Of a DNA stretch of 25,852 nt, positions 14,640 to 21,326 are shown in pieces. The position numbers and the translations under genes were made by a program. The notes under the pieces were generated by a model. It searched no databases, was not told the DNA's origin, and was given only the letters and a program-made list of their open reading frames with translations. Where the stretch lies: the IMG/VR virus record IMGVR_UViG_3300047300_000223, positions 1 through 25,852 of that record, one strand, 5' to 3'. This DNA comes from a virus. The first letter of the stretch is position 1. Each line of letters opens with the position of its first letter.

Positions 14640-15392
14640 TTACGCTTTCATGATGTAGGCGAGAGCATAATATGGCGGGCGGTTTTCATGCGACTCGCCA
14701 GAACCTGTGGCGGCAGTTGTGCCGCTGACTGTATGCGAGTGGTTGCCAGCCGAAAGGGTCTGAACACCGCTGTTTTCGATTGCGCCACCGCAGCAGCTTG
14801 AGCCGGGGCCGGAGCCGTCACCAGTCCCGTTAGAACTGTAATTTTGCTCAGTGTGCGTGTGCGCCCCGGTCGTATTGGTCGTCGCACTGAAAGTATGTGT
14901 ATGAGAAGGGATTTGGGCTTCAGTCAAAGTTACAGAGGCAGAACCACCAGTAGCGCCTACAGCGTAAGTGGTCCCTGCACCGACGATGAAGCGGTCGCGC
15001 AAGTCAGGCGTACTGTTTGCACCATCGCAGAGATACCAGCCAGATGGCACAGATGCGATGGAGCCTGACCACATGATAATGCCGCCTGACGGCATTAGTC
15101 GCGTATTTAGGTCGTTGGTCGTCGCTGTGATGCCATCAAGGACGTTTATTTCCGCTGTTGATGCGGTCACGCCGTCAAGAATATTAAGTTCAGCCGCCGA
15201 TGATGTGACTGCCGTGCCGTCGATTTTCCAAAGACCACCAGACAAGTTTGGCTTGGCTTTTGGAGTGCCTGTGCCGCCAAGAAGTGCGTCGATGGCGTCC
15301 AAGTCAGAGTTTAGCTTGGTCCCCCAAGTGTCCGAACTGGCCCCAACTTCAGGTTTCGTGAAGCCGTAGTTTGTCGTCGTTGTATCGGCCAT
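14640..15392 (-). CDS. Short tail fibre with phage tail collar domain (250 aa)
   Basis: A 250-residue protein. Residues 1-40 ([30 protein letters not shown]) are an attachment segment common in phage fibres. Residues 67-90 hold two tandem units [12 protein letters not shown] / [12 protein letters not shown], a known fibre shaft repeat. Residues about 101-150 are a tail collar domain ([36 protein letters not shown]). The C-terminal part carries three His-x-His motifs (164-166, 178-180, 218-220) and a Ser/Gly/Cys-rich insert ([11 protein letters not shown]). In T4 gp12, HxH motifs in a threaded trimer bind metal, so the same trimeric needle is inferred here. ATG 15392 has AAGGA eight bases upstream. 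It is likely a receptor-binding or base fibre of the podoviral tail. Confidence 0.82.
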   Translation of the reverse strand: MADTTTTNYGFTKPEVGASSDTWGTKLNSDLDAIDALLGGTGTPKAKPNLSGGLWKIDGTAVTSSAAELNILDGVTASTAEINVLDGITATTNDLNTRLMPSGGIIMWSGSIASVPSGWYLCDGANSTPDLRDRFIVGAGTTYAVGATGGSASVTLTEAQIPSHTHTFSATTNTTGAHTHTEQNYSSNGTGDGSGPGSSCCGGAIENSGVQTLSAGNHSHTVSGTTAATGSGESHENRPPYYALAYIMKA

Positions 15393-15403
15393 CTATTCGA
15401 TCC

Positions 15404-15988
15404 TTACTCGGTCCACGCTGACGAGTCAGCGGCTTGTGGGGTCCAGTTACCAGAACCAGCATTTTGATCAGACCAAAGGGACGCTGCGGTAGTCTGCGGT
15501 GTCCAAGGATCAATGGCCGGAGGCTGCGGAGTCCAGTCTTCGCTATCTGCTGACTCATCTTCCCATTTTTTGCGAGCAAATGCAACAAAGGTGAGCGCAC
15601 TCGCTATATTTGAGGCAGCACGAGCGATCCTTTGTGCGGACGGCGATACATCTGACTGGATGCTAATGTCCGATCCAGTCAGGTAGATGGCGAGCGCAGT
15701 CGCAGAAGTCTGTGAAGTAAGACCAATGAAGCTGTTGCCCAAAAGCACTTTTTGTGCCGCTACAGTCGTCGTTGACGTTATAGGAATTGTCGCCGTTGCC
15801 AAAGTGATAATGGCAGAGTCAGCCGCAACAGTTAGTGTAAGTGGTATGTCTGACGCAACATTTTGTATGCGCTTTGCACTCGTCGTGACAACTGCCTGAA
15901 TGTTGATTGCAGATGCAAAATTAGTGGCATCGCCTACGGCGTAGCCTTCTATCCAGTAATCAGGCTCGACGTAATACGGCGCTGGCAT
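15404..15988 (-). CDS. Tail-fibre-region structural protein with C-terminal WTPQ repeats (194 aa)
   Basis: A 194-residue protein. It starts MPAPYYVEPDYWIEGYAVGD, a tyrosine-rich opening, then about 100 residues of Thr/Ser/Ala/Ile-rich alternating strands (LTLTVAADSAIITLATATIP) consistent with a beta-fibre or beta-sandwich. After a basic-acidic hinge (FARKKWEDESADSEDW), the last 48 residues carry imperfect repeats with W at 4-12 residue spacing: DWTPQ, PWTPQ, LWSDQ, NWTPQ, AWTE. The Trp repeats probably bind a neighbouring fibre or are stacked in a trimer. GGAG lies six bases before ATG 15988. I do not know a named family; location between the fibre chaperone and collar fibre supports a tail role. 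Confidence 0.58.
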   Translation of the reverse strand: MPAPYYVEPDYWIEGYAVGDATNFASAINIQAVVTTSAKRIQNVASDIPLTLTVAADSAIITLATATIPITSTTTVAAQKVLLGNSFIGLTSQTSATALAIYLTGSDISIQSDVSPSAQRIARAASNIASALTFVAFARKKWEDESADSEDWTPQPPAIDPWTPQTTAASLWSDQNAGSGNWTPQAADSSAWTE

Positions 15989-15991
15989 ACT

Positions 15992-16369
15992 TTACTCCGG
16001 CTGCGTGGGCCAAACGATGTCTACGGGGAAGCCTTCCTGCTGCGGAACATCCAGCAAGGCGCGACGATATGTGGCCCATGCAGCTTGTGCTTCTGCGGTA
16101 AGGTCAGCCCAGCGCAGGGGGTTGGAGACGATGGGGTCAACCACGTTAGAAAGGATGGTATCACGGGTTGCACGGACAATTTCAGCTTGTGCTGCGTCAG
16201 CTACTTCCTGCGTAGGTGGAACCCACTCAGAACCATTCCATGTGTGCAGGTGACTAGGACGGATTGGAACTTCAACAGTGCCTTCAGGATACGCTGCAAG
16301 ATGTTCGTCAGTGGGTGTAGAGATGGTCTGCCAGTAGCCGTCTGTCGGGTGATAAAAACCGTGTTCCAT
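15992..16369 (-). CDS. Tail fibre assembly chaperone-like protein (125 aa)
   Basis: A 125-residue protein. ATG 16369 is chosen because it forms a TAATG overlap with the fibre gene; the frame continues to 16426 only inside that gene. The N-terminus EHGFYHPTDGYWQTISTPTD and EYP-like PEGTVEVPIRPSHLH plus WNGSEWVPP match the small domain that precedes assembly regions in phage fibre chaperones. The C-terminus LTAEAQAAWATYRRALLDVP followed by QQEGFPVDIVWPTQP matches the YRqALlDvpqQ.GFP..i.WP ending of phage tail fibre assembly or DUF4376/XkdW-type proteins. These proteins help fold or attach the fibre encoded next to them. Its place directly after the 374-aa fibre supports that partner. It may stay in the virion or act only in assembly. 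Confidence 0.72.
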   Translation of the reverse strand: MEHGFYHPTDGYWQTISTPTDEHLAAYPEGTVEVPIRPSHLHTWNGSEWVPPTQEVADAAQAEIVRATRDTILSNVVDPIVSNPLRWADLTAEAQAAWATYRRALLDVPQQEGFPVDIVWPTQPE

Positions 16370-17493
16370 TATGCTTGTCCCTCTGTCCAAACAGAAATGA
16401 CGGTTCCTGTCACCCGGTAATACCATGAGGGTGGGACAAGATACGTCATATTTGAAGCCGCCACGTTCATGGATATACCTGTTATACCTAAGCCGGACGT
16501 TGACCCTAGCAAAAAAGTTTGCCCATTGTTAGACATGGAAACTGATACTAAAAGCCACCCGCTGGTGGTGTTTTGGTATGTTGTGGCTGTTGCCCTGCTA
16601 CCAATTTTGCTTGAAACAACAGTTGATCCGAGCGCCGATGAAGTCCACGAAGGCGATGCACCTGACCCACCAGAGGTAAGCACCTGACCGGACTTGCCGT
16701 AGTTAGCGCCGCCGATGCCAATTTGACCTAACTGAGCTACACGAAGTCTTTCAATTTGGTTTGCGTAAAAGCGCAAAGACTCAAAACCAGACAAAGAAAC
16801 AACCGAGACTTCTGGCGCACCCAAACCATAGTTTGGAATTGAATTGGTTACCCCAGATGGAGTAAAGTTTGAAGAGTCTGACGTTAAAGCATATCCTGTT
16901 GAACTATATGTTTTTCCAAATATTGCTAGGTTTCCATAAGTGCTAGGAGAACTCGTCCCAATCCCTACGTTGCCGGAGGCGTCGATGCGCATCCGTTCTG
17001 TGGCACTTGTAAAAAACGCCATTGCAGTAGCTTCATAGTTGATCAGCACAGCTTCTTCGCTATCATTTATGCCAATCAAGAAACCATCTGTAATGGTAGT
17101 GCCAGTAGTCGAGTTTTGAAAGTTTGCGTAAACGCCCACGCCTTGAGCGTTGTATGCCTTATAGGCAACCATGTCTGCGGTGGTAAACGTGTTTACTTGC
17201 GAGTGGACCTTGGCAAGAGGCGAACTCGTACCAATCCCTACGCTGCCAGTAGCGGTAACCACAAACGGGGTGGTGTCCGGGTTTGCGCTATCTTCAACGA
17301 CCAAGGCATTGCCAGCACCAATCTGCGTGATCGTGACGGCGGCTACCGCAGAGTTGGACGCAACAGTCACGTTGCCAGTCAGTGCGGGCGAGGCCAACTC
17401 AGCCTTGTCAGTGTTCAGATTGGTGAAGTTGGCATCCACCTCGTTATGAGTGAGAGGGCTACCTTTTCCAGCGCGTGTAACGATAGTAGCCAT
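16369..17493 (-). CDS. Tail fibre with GIGTSSP repeats (374 aa)
   Basis: A 374-residue fibre. It begins MATIVTRAGKGSPLTHNEVD and ANFTNLNTDKAEL, a common N-terminal attachment segment of phage fibres. Residues 80-200 contain two units of the type (A/T)xGxVGIGTSSP (GSVGIGTSSP near 87, GNVGIGTSSP near 175) and a decayed third (GQIGIGGANYG near 256), the usual beta-turn repeat of marine phage fibres; ATERMRIDASGNVGIG is a typical linker. The C-terminal 100 residues are beta-rich without repeats (SGWLLVSVSMSNNGQTFLLG, then SWYYRVTGTVISVW) and probably form the receptor-binding tip. It precedes the assembly chaperone gene. DNA under the repeat is also nearly duplicated (see the repeat entry), suggesting recombination within the gene. 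Confidence 0.8.
   Translation of the reverse strand: MATIVTRAGKGSPLTHNEVDANFTNLNTDKAELASPALTGNVTVASNSAVAAVTITQIGAGNALVVEDSANPDTTPFVVTATGSVGIGTSSPLAKVHSQVNTFTTADMVAYKAYNAQGVGVYANFQNSTTGTTITDGFLIGINDSEEAVLINYEATAMAFFTSATERMRIDASGNVGIGTSSPSTYGNLAIFGKTYSSTGYALTSDSSNFTPSGVTNSIPNYGLGAPEVSVVSLSGFESLRFYANQIERLRVAQLGQIGIGGANYGKSGQVLTSGGSGASPSWTSSALGSTVVSSKIGSRATATTYQNTTSGWLLVSVSMSNNGQTFLLGSTSGLGITGISMNVAASNMTYLVPPSWYYRVTGTVISVWTEGQA
16949..17247. repeat. Pair of near-identical 26-base direct repeats within the tail fibre gene
   Basis: Bases 16949-16974 and 17222-17247 differ at only two of 26 positions; both begin gaactcgt and contain ccaatccctacg on the + strand. They encode the VGIGTSSP blocks of the fibre. 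Synonymous-site identity between the two copies is higher than expected from protein repetition alone, which points to recent duplication or gene conversion. Repeats like this let fibres gain or lose units by recombination. The span given covers both copies and the region between them. Confidence 0.75.
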
Positions 17494-17500
17494 GTCAAAC

Positions 17501-17881
17501 TCAATCCAATGTAATGTCTAGATCACCAGCAGGAACACGCAGCACATCGCCCGTGGCGATGGTTTTTGCCGCAGTCAGATCGCCGTAAGCAATGAGCGTC
17601 CCGCCAGTCACAGCAGTAAAGACACCAACGGCTACAAGCGTTCCCCACGATCCGCCAGCGGTCGGATATTCGATATTGGCAGTATTTGTAGCTAAGTTGC
17701 CAGAAACACTCATGGTGAACGACTGGCGAGCGTAAGAAGTGCCGCTGCATTCAGTGCCGCCGCCAGCATCCGTGGGGGCGACAGTGTAAAGGGCCAGATA
17801 CCAAGCCGTGGGGCGCGTGACTGCGGTTGCAGTGAATAGCCACTCAAGCGTGGTGGTTTCAAAGGCGTTTGACAGGCTCAT
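17501..17881 (-). CDS. Tail fibre-like / head-proximal small structural protein (126 aa)
   Basis: A 126-residue beta-rich protein beginning MSLSNAFETTTLEWLFTATA then RPTAWYLALYTVAPTDAGGG. The pattern sLSn..E...L..lf....... p...YlaLyt..P...g.gtE is a common small phage protein, often annotated as tail fibre-like. Later strands include SYARQSFTMSVSG, GGSWGTLVAVGVF and ends in VLRVPAGDLDITLD. It probably forms a beta-sandwich on or near the tail. ATG 17881 overlaps the stop of the adaptor-like gene (ATGA) and it precedes the fibre gene by 7 bases. The family is well known to me by pattern but not by function. Confidence 0.65.
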   Translation of the reverse strand: MSLSNAFETTTLEWLFTATAVTRPTAWYLALYTVAPTDAGGGTECSGTSYARQSFTMSVSGNLATNTANIEYPTAGGSWGTLVAVGVFTAVTGGTLIAYGDLTAAKTIATGDVLRVPAGDLDITLD

Positions 17882-18504
17882 GCGACAACTCCCGGCATCG
17901 GTGCGCGTAGCGGACTTCCCGCATAACGACGACCAGCTTCAGCATTCATAACGGACCCAAGAGTCTCGTCGTACTCGTTCTTCCATAATGCCACACGTTC
18001 ATCGTCTTTTAAATAGGCAGGAGTGTGGCGCAGGACAGCGTAGGTATAGAGGTCGAGATAGTCGTCGGCCAACCAAGACGAGTTCGTCGCAGCAAAGTCA
18101 GGCACTTTGCTGTAGTAAGTCATAATGATTGACCGCGCCGGATCGTCAGTCGCTGCCATAGGACCGACGAAATACAGCGCGTCATTGGCGATTGTGTAGA
18201 CTGGCTGGAAGGTGCTGGCGTTTGCCAGCTTGATGCGCTCGCGCTCGTAAGGCGAGACGTACTGCATGGGGGCAGGAGGACTGTCAGAGGTGATCGTCCG
18301 CATTTCCAGATAGTTTGACGGAAGTGCTATTGAGTCAGCAACCAAGTCAGCATTGGCGACCACCACCATGCGCTGAATCCGCAGATCGCGGTTCAGGCGG
18401 GCGTGAGCCATGTTGACCATATTGTCTAGGTCTGCCTCAAACACTGTGTCGCCGTTACGCCAGACGAACCGAGCAAGGTAGGCTTTGAAAGCGGCATAGT
18501 TCAT
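17878..18504 (-). CDS. Head-tail adaptor, P22 gp4-like (208 aa)
   Basis: A 208-residue protein. ATG 18504 is chosen because it overlaps the upstream stop (ATGA); the frame continues to 18531 only inside the preceding gene. MNYAAFKAYLARFVWR is followed by LDNMVNMAHARLNRDLRIQR, then IALPSNYLEMRTIT, QYVSPYERERIKLA, VYTIANDALYFVGP and IIMTYYSKVPDF, ending in a helix with TYAVLRHTPAYLKDDERVAL. The order helical N-terminus with Ala.a.LnrdLr, P.dyle.r.i, Y and y...ip is that of phage adaptor proteins that form the dodecameric ring beneath the portal (P22 gp4 family). Position between head genes and fibres agrees. Whether it has the muramidase-like activity reported for gp4 is not visible. Confidence 0.74.
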   Translation of the reverse strand: MNYAAFKAYLARFVWRNGDTVFEADLDNMVNMAHARLNRDLRIQRMVVVANADLVADSIALPSNYLEMRTITSDSPPAPMQYVSPYERERIKLANASTFQPVYTIANDALYFVGPMAATDDPARSIIMTYYSKVPDFAATNSSWLADDYLDLYTYAVLRHTPAYLKDDERVALWKNEYDETLGSVMNAEAGRRYAGSPLRAPMPGVVA

Positions 18505-18803
18505 TTCTGATGCACCCTGAGTCGTGACCACGTTCCATCGCGTAGCTTACCTTTAGCATAGATTGCCCACTCGCGCGAGCCTACTGATGCGCCACATTCC
18601 TTTGCCCACTGTTGAGCGATAAGGACAGGCACTGTGCCAAGGTATTTGCCGCCAGCGGGGCCAGTATTTGGACGCAGCGTGTCCGCTGCATCCTTTGCTG
18701 CGTCTAAGATACCCTGCACATCTTGCTTCTTGATGAAGTGGACGTCCCGACCATTGGGGTCGAGATACAGCTTTTCGACGATTGGCGAAGATGGCAGGAG
18801 CAT
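18501..18803 (-). CDS. Conserved small phage protein of the connector region (100 aa)
   Basis: A 100-residue protein. ATG 18803 is chosen: GAGGA lies six bases upstream, within the preceding gene's stop region; the frame goes back to 18836 only inside that gene. It reads LYLDPNGRDVHFIKKQDVQG, ILDAAKDAADTL, then YLGTVPVLIAQQWAKECGAS and VGSREWAIYAKGKLRDGTW. This arrangement (lDpdgr.vHfikkqDVqpIld, then iP..ia..W.kEcG..vg..Ew..y.k.kl) occurs next to adaptor genes in several podoviruses; I know no function. The size and position suggest a connector or tail-completion factor. The stop overlaps the adaptor ATG (ATGA). Confidence 0.62.
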   Translation of the reverse strand: MLLPSSPIVEKLYLDPNGRDVHFIKKQDVQGILDAAKDAADTLRPNTGPAGGKYLGTVPVLIAQQWAKECGASVGSREWAIYAKGKLRDGTWSRLRVHQK

Positions 18804-18804
18804 A

Positions 18805-19035
18805 TTATTCCTCAATATAGGGCTTGAGGTAGCCAAGTTTGTTGTAGTGCGAGGCCAAGTCAGGAGTCAGTTCGACCACGGAACCCGGATGGATCAGCGA
18901 GTCCATGCCGCCGCCATAGGGGCTGATTGCGCCGTTGATGACTTCGTATTTGGTTGTCGCGGGCTTTGCGCGTTTCTTGGGCGCAACGTCTTCGACTTTT
19001 GCTGCTTCAGCAACGACTTCTGGTTCTTCAGACAT
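18805..19035 (-). CDS. Small head-region protein, unknown function (76 aa)
   Basis: A 76-residue protein with an acidic-then-basic disordered N-terminus (MSEEPEVVAEAAKVEDVAPK, KRAKPATTKY) and a small folded C-terminus (GGGMDSLIHPGSVVELTPDL, ASHYNKLGYLKPY). The second half, with hPG..veLt...a......GylkP, recalls the short RNA-or-protein-binding-like domains seen in small head proteins after the major capsid gene. GAGG lies six bases before ATG 19035, downstream of the strong hairpin at 19056-19079. A head-joining or capsid-accessory role is possible. Confidence 0.55.
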   Translation of the reverse strand: MSEEPEVVAEAAKVEDVAPKKRAKPATTKYEVINGAISPYGGGMDSLIHPGSVVELTPDLASHYNKLGYLKPYIEE

Positions 19036-19055
19036 GATAGTCCTCTCTAAAGGGA

Positions 19056-19079
19056 AGGGGCGGCGCTGCCGCCGCCCCT
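19056..19079 (-). terminator. GC-rich hairpin between major capsid gene and next gene (partial terminator or mRNA-stabilising structure)
   Basis: On the - strand the stem is AGGGGCGGCG / CGCCGCCCCT, ten perfect pairs with a four-base loop GCAG. It lies 7 bases after the capsid stop codon and 20 bases before the next ATG (19035). The bases after it read TCCCTTTAGAG, so the T-run is weak. It may stop part of transcription and thereby give more capsid than downstream proteins, or protect the 3' end of capsid mRNA. It is the most stable-looking intergenic structure inside the operon. Confidence 0.7.
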
Positions 19080-19086
19080 AGTTTCG

Positions 19087-20082
19087 TTAGGCCGCTGCGC
19101 CAGTGGTCGCGTGGATCGCGCCGTGGGCTTTCTCGTTGGAGATTTTCAGCGTGTATTCGCAATGCACCATGCGGCGCTTTGCGTGACCAGTCTGGGCCAG
19201 TTCCGTCTGACGCGGAGTTTCCAAGAAGGAGAGGCTCGCGTATTCGGGGTCCAGCACATACACCGAGTAGTTGTTCGATGCAGTGGTTTGCTGGAAGCGG
19301 TTCGGGACCACTGTCATTTCACCGAAGTCCGAGTCATAGACGTCGATGGCAGCAGTCAGGCGCTTGTCGATAGCGTCCTTGTAGCGGGTAGCGTTACCCG
19401 TGAAGGTCTGCGAGATAACGCGCTTGTTGTTGGCGTTGACCATGATGATCGAAGGCGTAGCGCCTTCGTTCCAGCAAGCCTGAATGACGTTGTTCAGGTT
19501 GGTTTCCGACAGAACAATCGCAGTACCCGGAGTCAGGGCCGCGTCAGGATAGCCAGCGGTCGTGCCGGACAAGGTAGGCGCAGCCCCGCCAACGCCCAGA
19601 ACGATGTTGGTCCGCAGCCAAGCGGGCAGACCAGCAGCCTGACGGGCAGTACCCGACGAGCCAGCGGCAGCAGCGATGTTCTGAAGCAGCATGGCTTCCA
19701 TATCGCGCTTCATTTCCTTCAGCTTGATGGCGACCTGAGCAGCCAAACGCTGGACGTTTTCAGCAGCAGCATCGACGGCTTCCGAAGTGTTCGAAACCGA
19801 CACGATCTTGTCGCTGATCTGCGTGTAGTTGCCAAAGCGTTTGCCCAGCGTACCAACGTCTTCGCCCGGAGCATCGTCACCTTCGATGACGCGGTTCGAG
19901 GTCGAGGGCGAGGCCAGTTCTACCACAGTCCATTCGTGGTAGGTGTTGGTGGCGGCGGGGCCGACACCGATAGCAGTCTGGAACGGCGTCTCCTCGGGGG
20001 AGATCATCGTGTACTGCTGTTCGAGGTCTTCACGGATGACAGTGTTGTCATACGTTTCGATGGTTTGTGCATCAACTGCCAT
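19087..20082 (-). CDS. Major capsid protein, SU10/DUF5309-type HK97 fold (331 aa)
   Basis: A 331-residue protein. It opens TIETYDNTVIREDLEQQYTM, then ISPEETPFQTAIG, EWTVVELASPS and GDDAPGEDVGTLGKRFGNYT followed by QISDKIVSVSNTSEAV. The order of an N-terminal region with P-E-TPf.s.ig, hEW..d.L.......EGddA....t.r..n.tQI..k...vS.t.eav is the signature of the SU10-type major capsid family. Later blocks are RDMEAMLLQNIAAAAG, PSIIMVNANNKRVIS, IDVYDSDFGEMTVVPNRF and the C-terminal VLDPEYASLSFLETPR then AKRRMVHCEYTLKISNEKAHG. It sits after the scaffold and is followed by a hairpin. ATG 20082 has AAAAGG nine bases upstream. Family assignment is strong. Confidence 0.92.
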   Translation of the reverse strand: MAVDAQTIETYDNTVIREDLEQQYTMISPEETPFQTAIGVGPAATNTYHEWTVVELASPSTSNRVIEGDDAPGEDVGTLGKRFGNYTQISDKIVSVSNTSEAVDAAAENVQRLAAQVAIKLKEMKRDMEAMLLQNIAAAAGSSGTARQAAGLPAWLRTNIVLGVGGAAPTLSGTTAGYPDAALTPGTAIVLSETNLNNVIQACWNEGATPSIIMVNANNKRVISQTFTGNATRYKDAIDKRLTAAIDVYDSDFGEMTVVPNRFQQTTASNNYSVYVLDPEYASLSFLETPRQTELAQTGHAKRRMVHCEYTLKISNEKAHGAIHATTGAAA

Positions 20083-20088
20083 GATAGT

Positions 20089-21099
20089 CTACCTTTTCGG
20101 TTTGCGTACAAGCATGGTGGCGGCGATGTCTTCAACGCGGCCTGACTTGCGAGCGGTTTCCAGAGCGGCCTTTTGGTTCCGCGCTACCGCCGTTGCAGTT
20201 GCGAGAGTTTTAGACGTTCCGGGCCTCATGGTGACTGCTGCCTTGGCCTGTTTCTGCGGTGCTGCTTGCCCTTTAGCCTTCAGTTGCCTGTAGGCGGCGG
20301 CGTCAGCCAGCACGAGATACATCCGATGATCCACGATTTCGGCCAGTTCATTGTCAGCAAATTGGTATGCACGAGCGGCGTCTACCATCATTCGCTGAAT
20401 TTCCGGCCCTTTTACGGGATCGCGCAGCACTGGCATGGCTTCGACGAGGCGATGAGCGGCTTCTGCCTTCATCTGATCGCGTTGCTCTGCTTCCTGCTGC
20501 TGGAACAGCGCCACAGCTTGTTGCACTTTGGTTCGCTTTGCTTGAAGTTCGCCTTGCTCCGCCCGCCAATTTTCCATCTGGATGAGGTATTGGGTAGGGT
20601 TGGTTTGCTGAAGTGCAGGGTTGGGCTGCGGGACTTGAGGCTGGAACATCAGGCTCTCGAAAGCTGTAAAGGCTTTCACGAGGTTCTGACGGCCAGAGTT
20701 TAACTCCTGCTCCACTTGGACCTTGAGGCTCTCGGCCTGTTTCTTGGTTTCCGTGGCGATTTGCAGTCGTTTTTCGATTGCTCCTTCACCAGAATAGGCA
20801 CGTTTCAAGTCAGCGAGCGTTACTTCGCGTTCCTCTCCATCTACTGTCACCGGGATAAGAGTATCGTCGGTTAGTTGGAAGGTTTCGAAGTTTTCATCAT
20901 CATCGTTGGCGGTGTCATCGGTGGGGGCGGCATCTGACTCAGATTCTGACTCAGACGTATCAACTTGGTCTTCGACGCTATCGTCCGCAGCGTCAGCGGT
21001 AGTCTCCTCCTCCTTTACAGGGTCAGCGGAGACGATCATGGAGGCAGCAATGTCGTCCATCGACATTTTGCCAGTTGGTTGTCCGGCTTCAAGAGCCAT
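20089..21099 (-). CDS. Scaffolding protein (336 aa)
   Basis: A 336-residue protein with a very acidic N-terminal third (SVEDQVDTSESESESDAAPT, DDTANDDDENFETF), then a short beta stretch (DDTLIPVTVDGEEREVTLAD) and a long Gln/Glu/Lys/Ala-rich helical region (ATETKKQAESLKVQVEQEL, QGELQAKRTKVQQAVALFQQ), ending in a basic tail (MLVRKPKR). No cysteine and low complexity agree with internal scaffolds that guide capsid assembly and leave; a basic C-terminus binds capsid in P22. The gene lies directly before the capsid gene and follows the 75-aa gene with a TAATG overlap. Function is inferred from position and composition. A protease motif is not visible. Confidence 0.82.
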   Translation of the reverse strand: MALEAGQPTGKMSMDDIAASMIVSADPVKEEETTADAADDSVEDQVDTSESESESDAAPTDDTANDDDENFETFQLTDDTLIPVTVDGEEREVTLADLKRAYSGEGAIEKRLQIATETKKQAESLKVQVEQELNSGRQNLVKAFTAFESLMFQPQVPQPNPALQQTNPTQYLIQMENWRAEQGELQAKRTKVQQAVALFQQQEAEQRDQMKAEAAHRLVEAMPVLRDPVKGPEIQRMMVDAARAYQFADNELAEIVDHRMYLVLADAAAYRQLKAKGQAAPQKQAKAAVTMRPGTSKTLATATAVARNQKAALETARKSGRVEDIAATMLVRKPKR

Positions 21100-21326
21100 T
21101 AGGGTTTCCTCTCATCGACCTGCCGCGCGATATTACGCAGCGTTGCTCGAAAATCATCCACAGCCCTGACTTTGGCGTGGATATGAGTCATCCTTACAGT
21201 GTCTTGACTATCAACGGAACAAAATTCTGCAAAAGCCTCCGCAACCATCTGGTTTGTGATGTCGGTGACGACCGAATCCTCCAGAAGTTCCTTAGCGCGG
21301 CGGGCTTTTGTGAAGGAATCAGCCAT
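21099..21326 (-). CDS. Small head-region protein between portal and scaffold (75 aa)
   Basis: A 75-residue helical protein: MADSFTKARRAKELLEDSVV, TDITNQMVAEAFAEF, then TVRMTHIHAKVRAVDDFRAT and LRNIARQVDERKP. No known domain. Phages of this group often encode a similarly sized small helical protein with f..f..t...d.e...ei...vRavd....+l between portal and scaffold, without known function. It overlaps the portal 3' end by 8 bases, and the scaffold ATG overlaps its TAA (TAATG). It may assist portal or scaffold assembly. Confidence 0.6.
   Translation of the reverse strand: MADSFTKARRAKELLEDSVVTDITNQMVAEAFAEFCSVDSQDTVRMTHIHAKVRAVDDFRATLRNIARQVDERKP

Noticed and set aside
19111-20145. A 344-codon + strand frame covering the whole capsid gene
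   Set aside because: It is the antisense of a strongly biased capsid gene; Arg/Val/His-rich shadow with no motif and no start signal.
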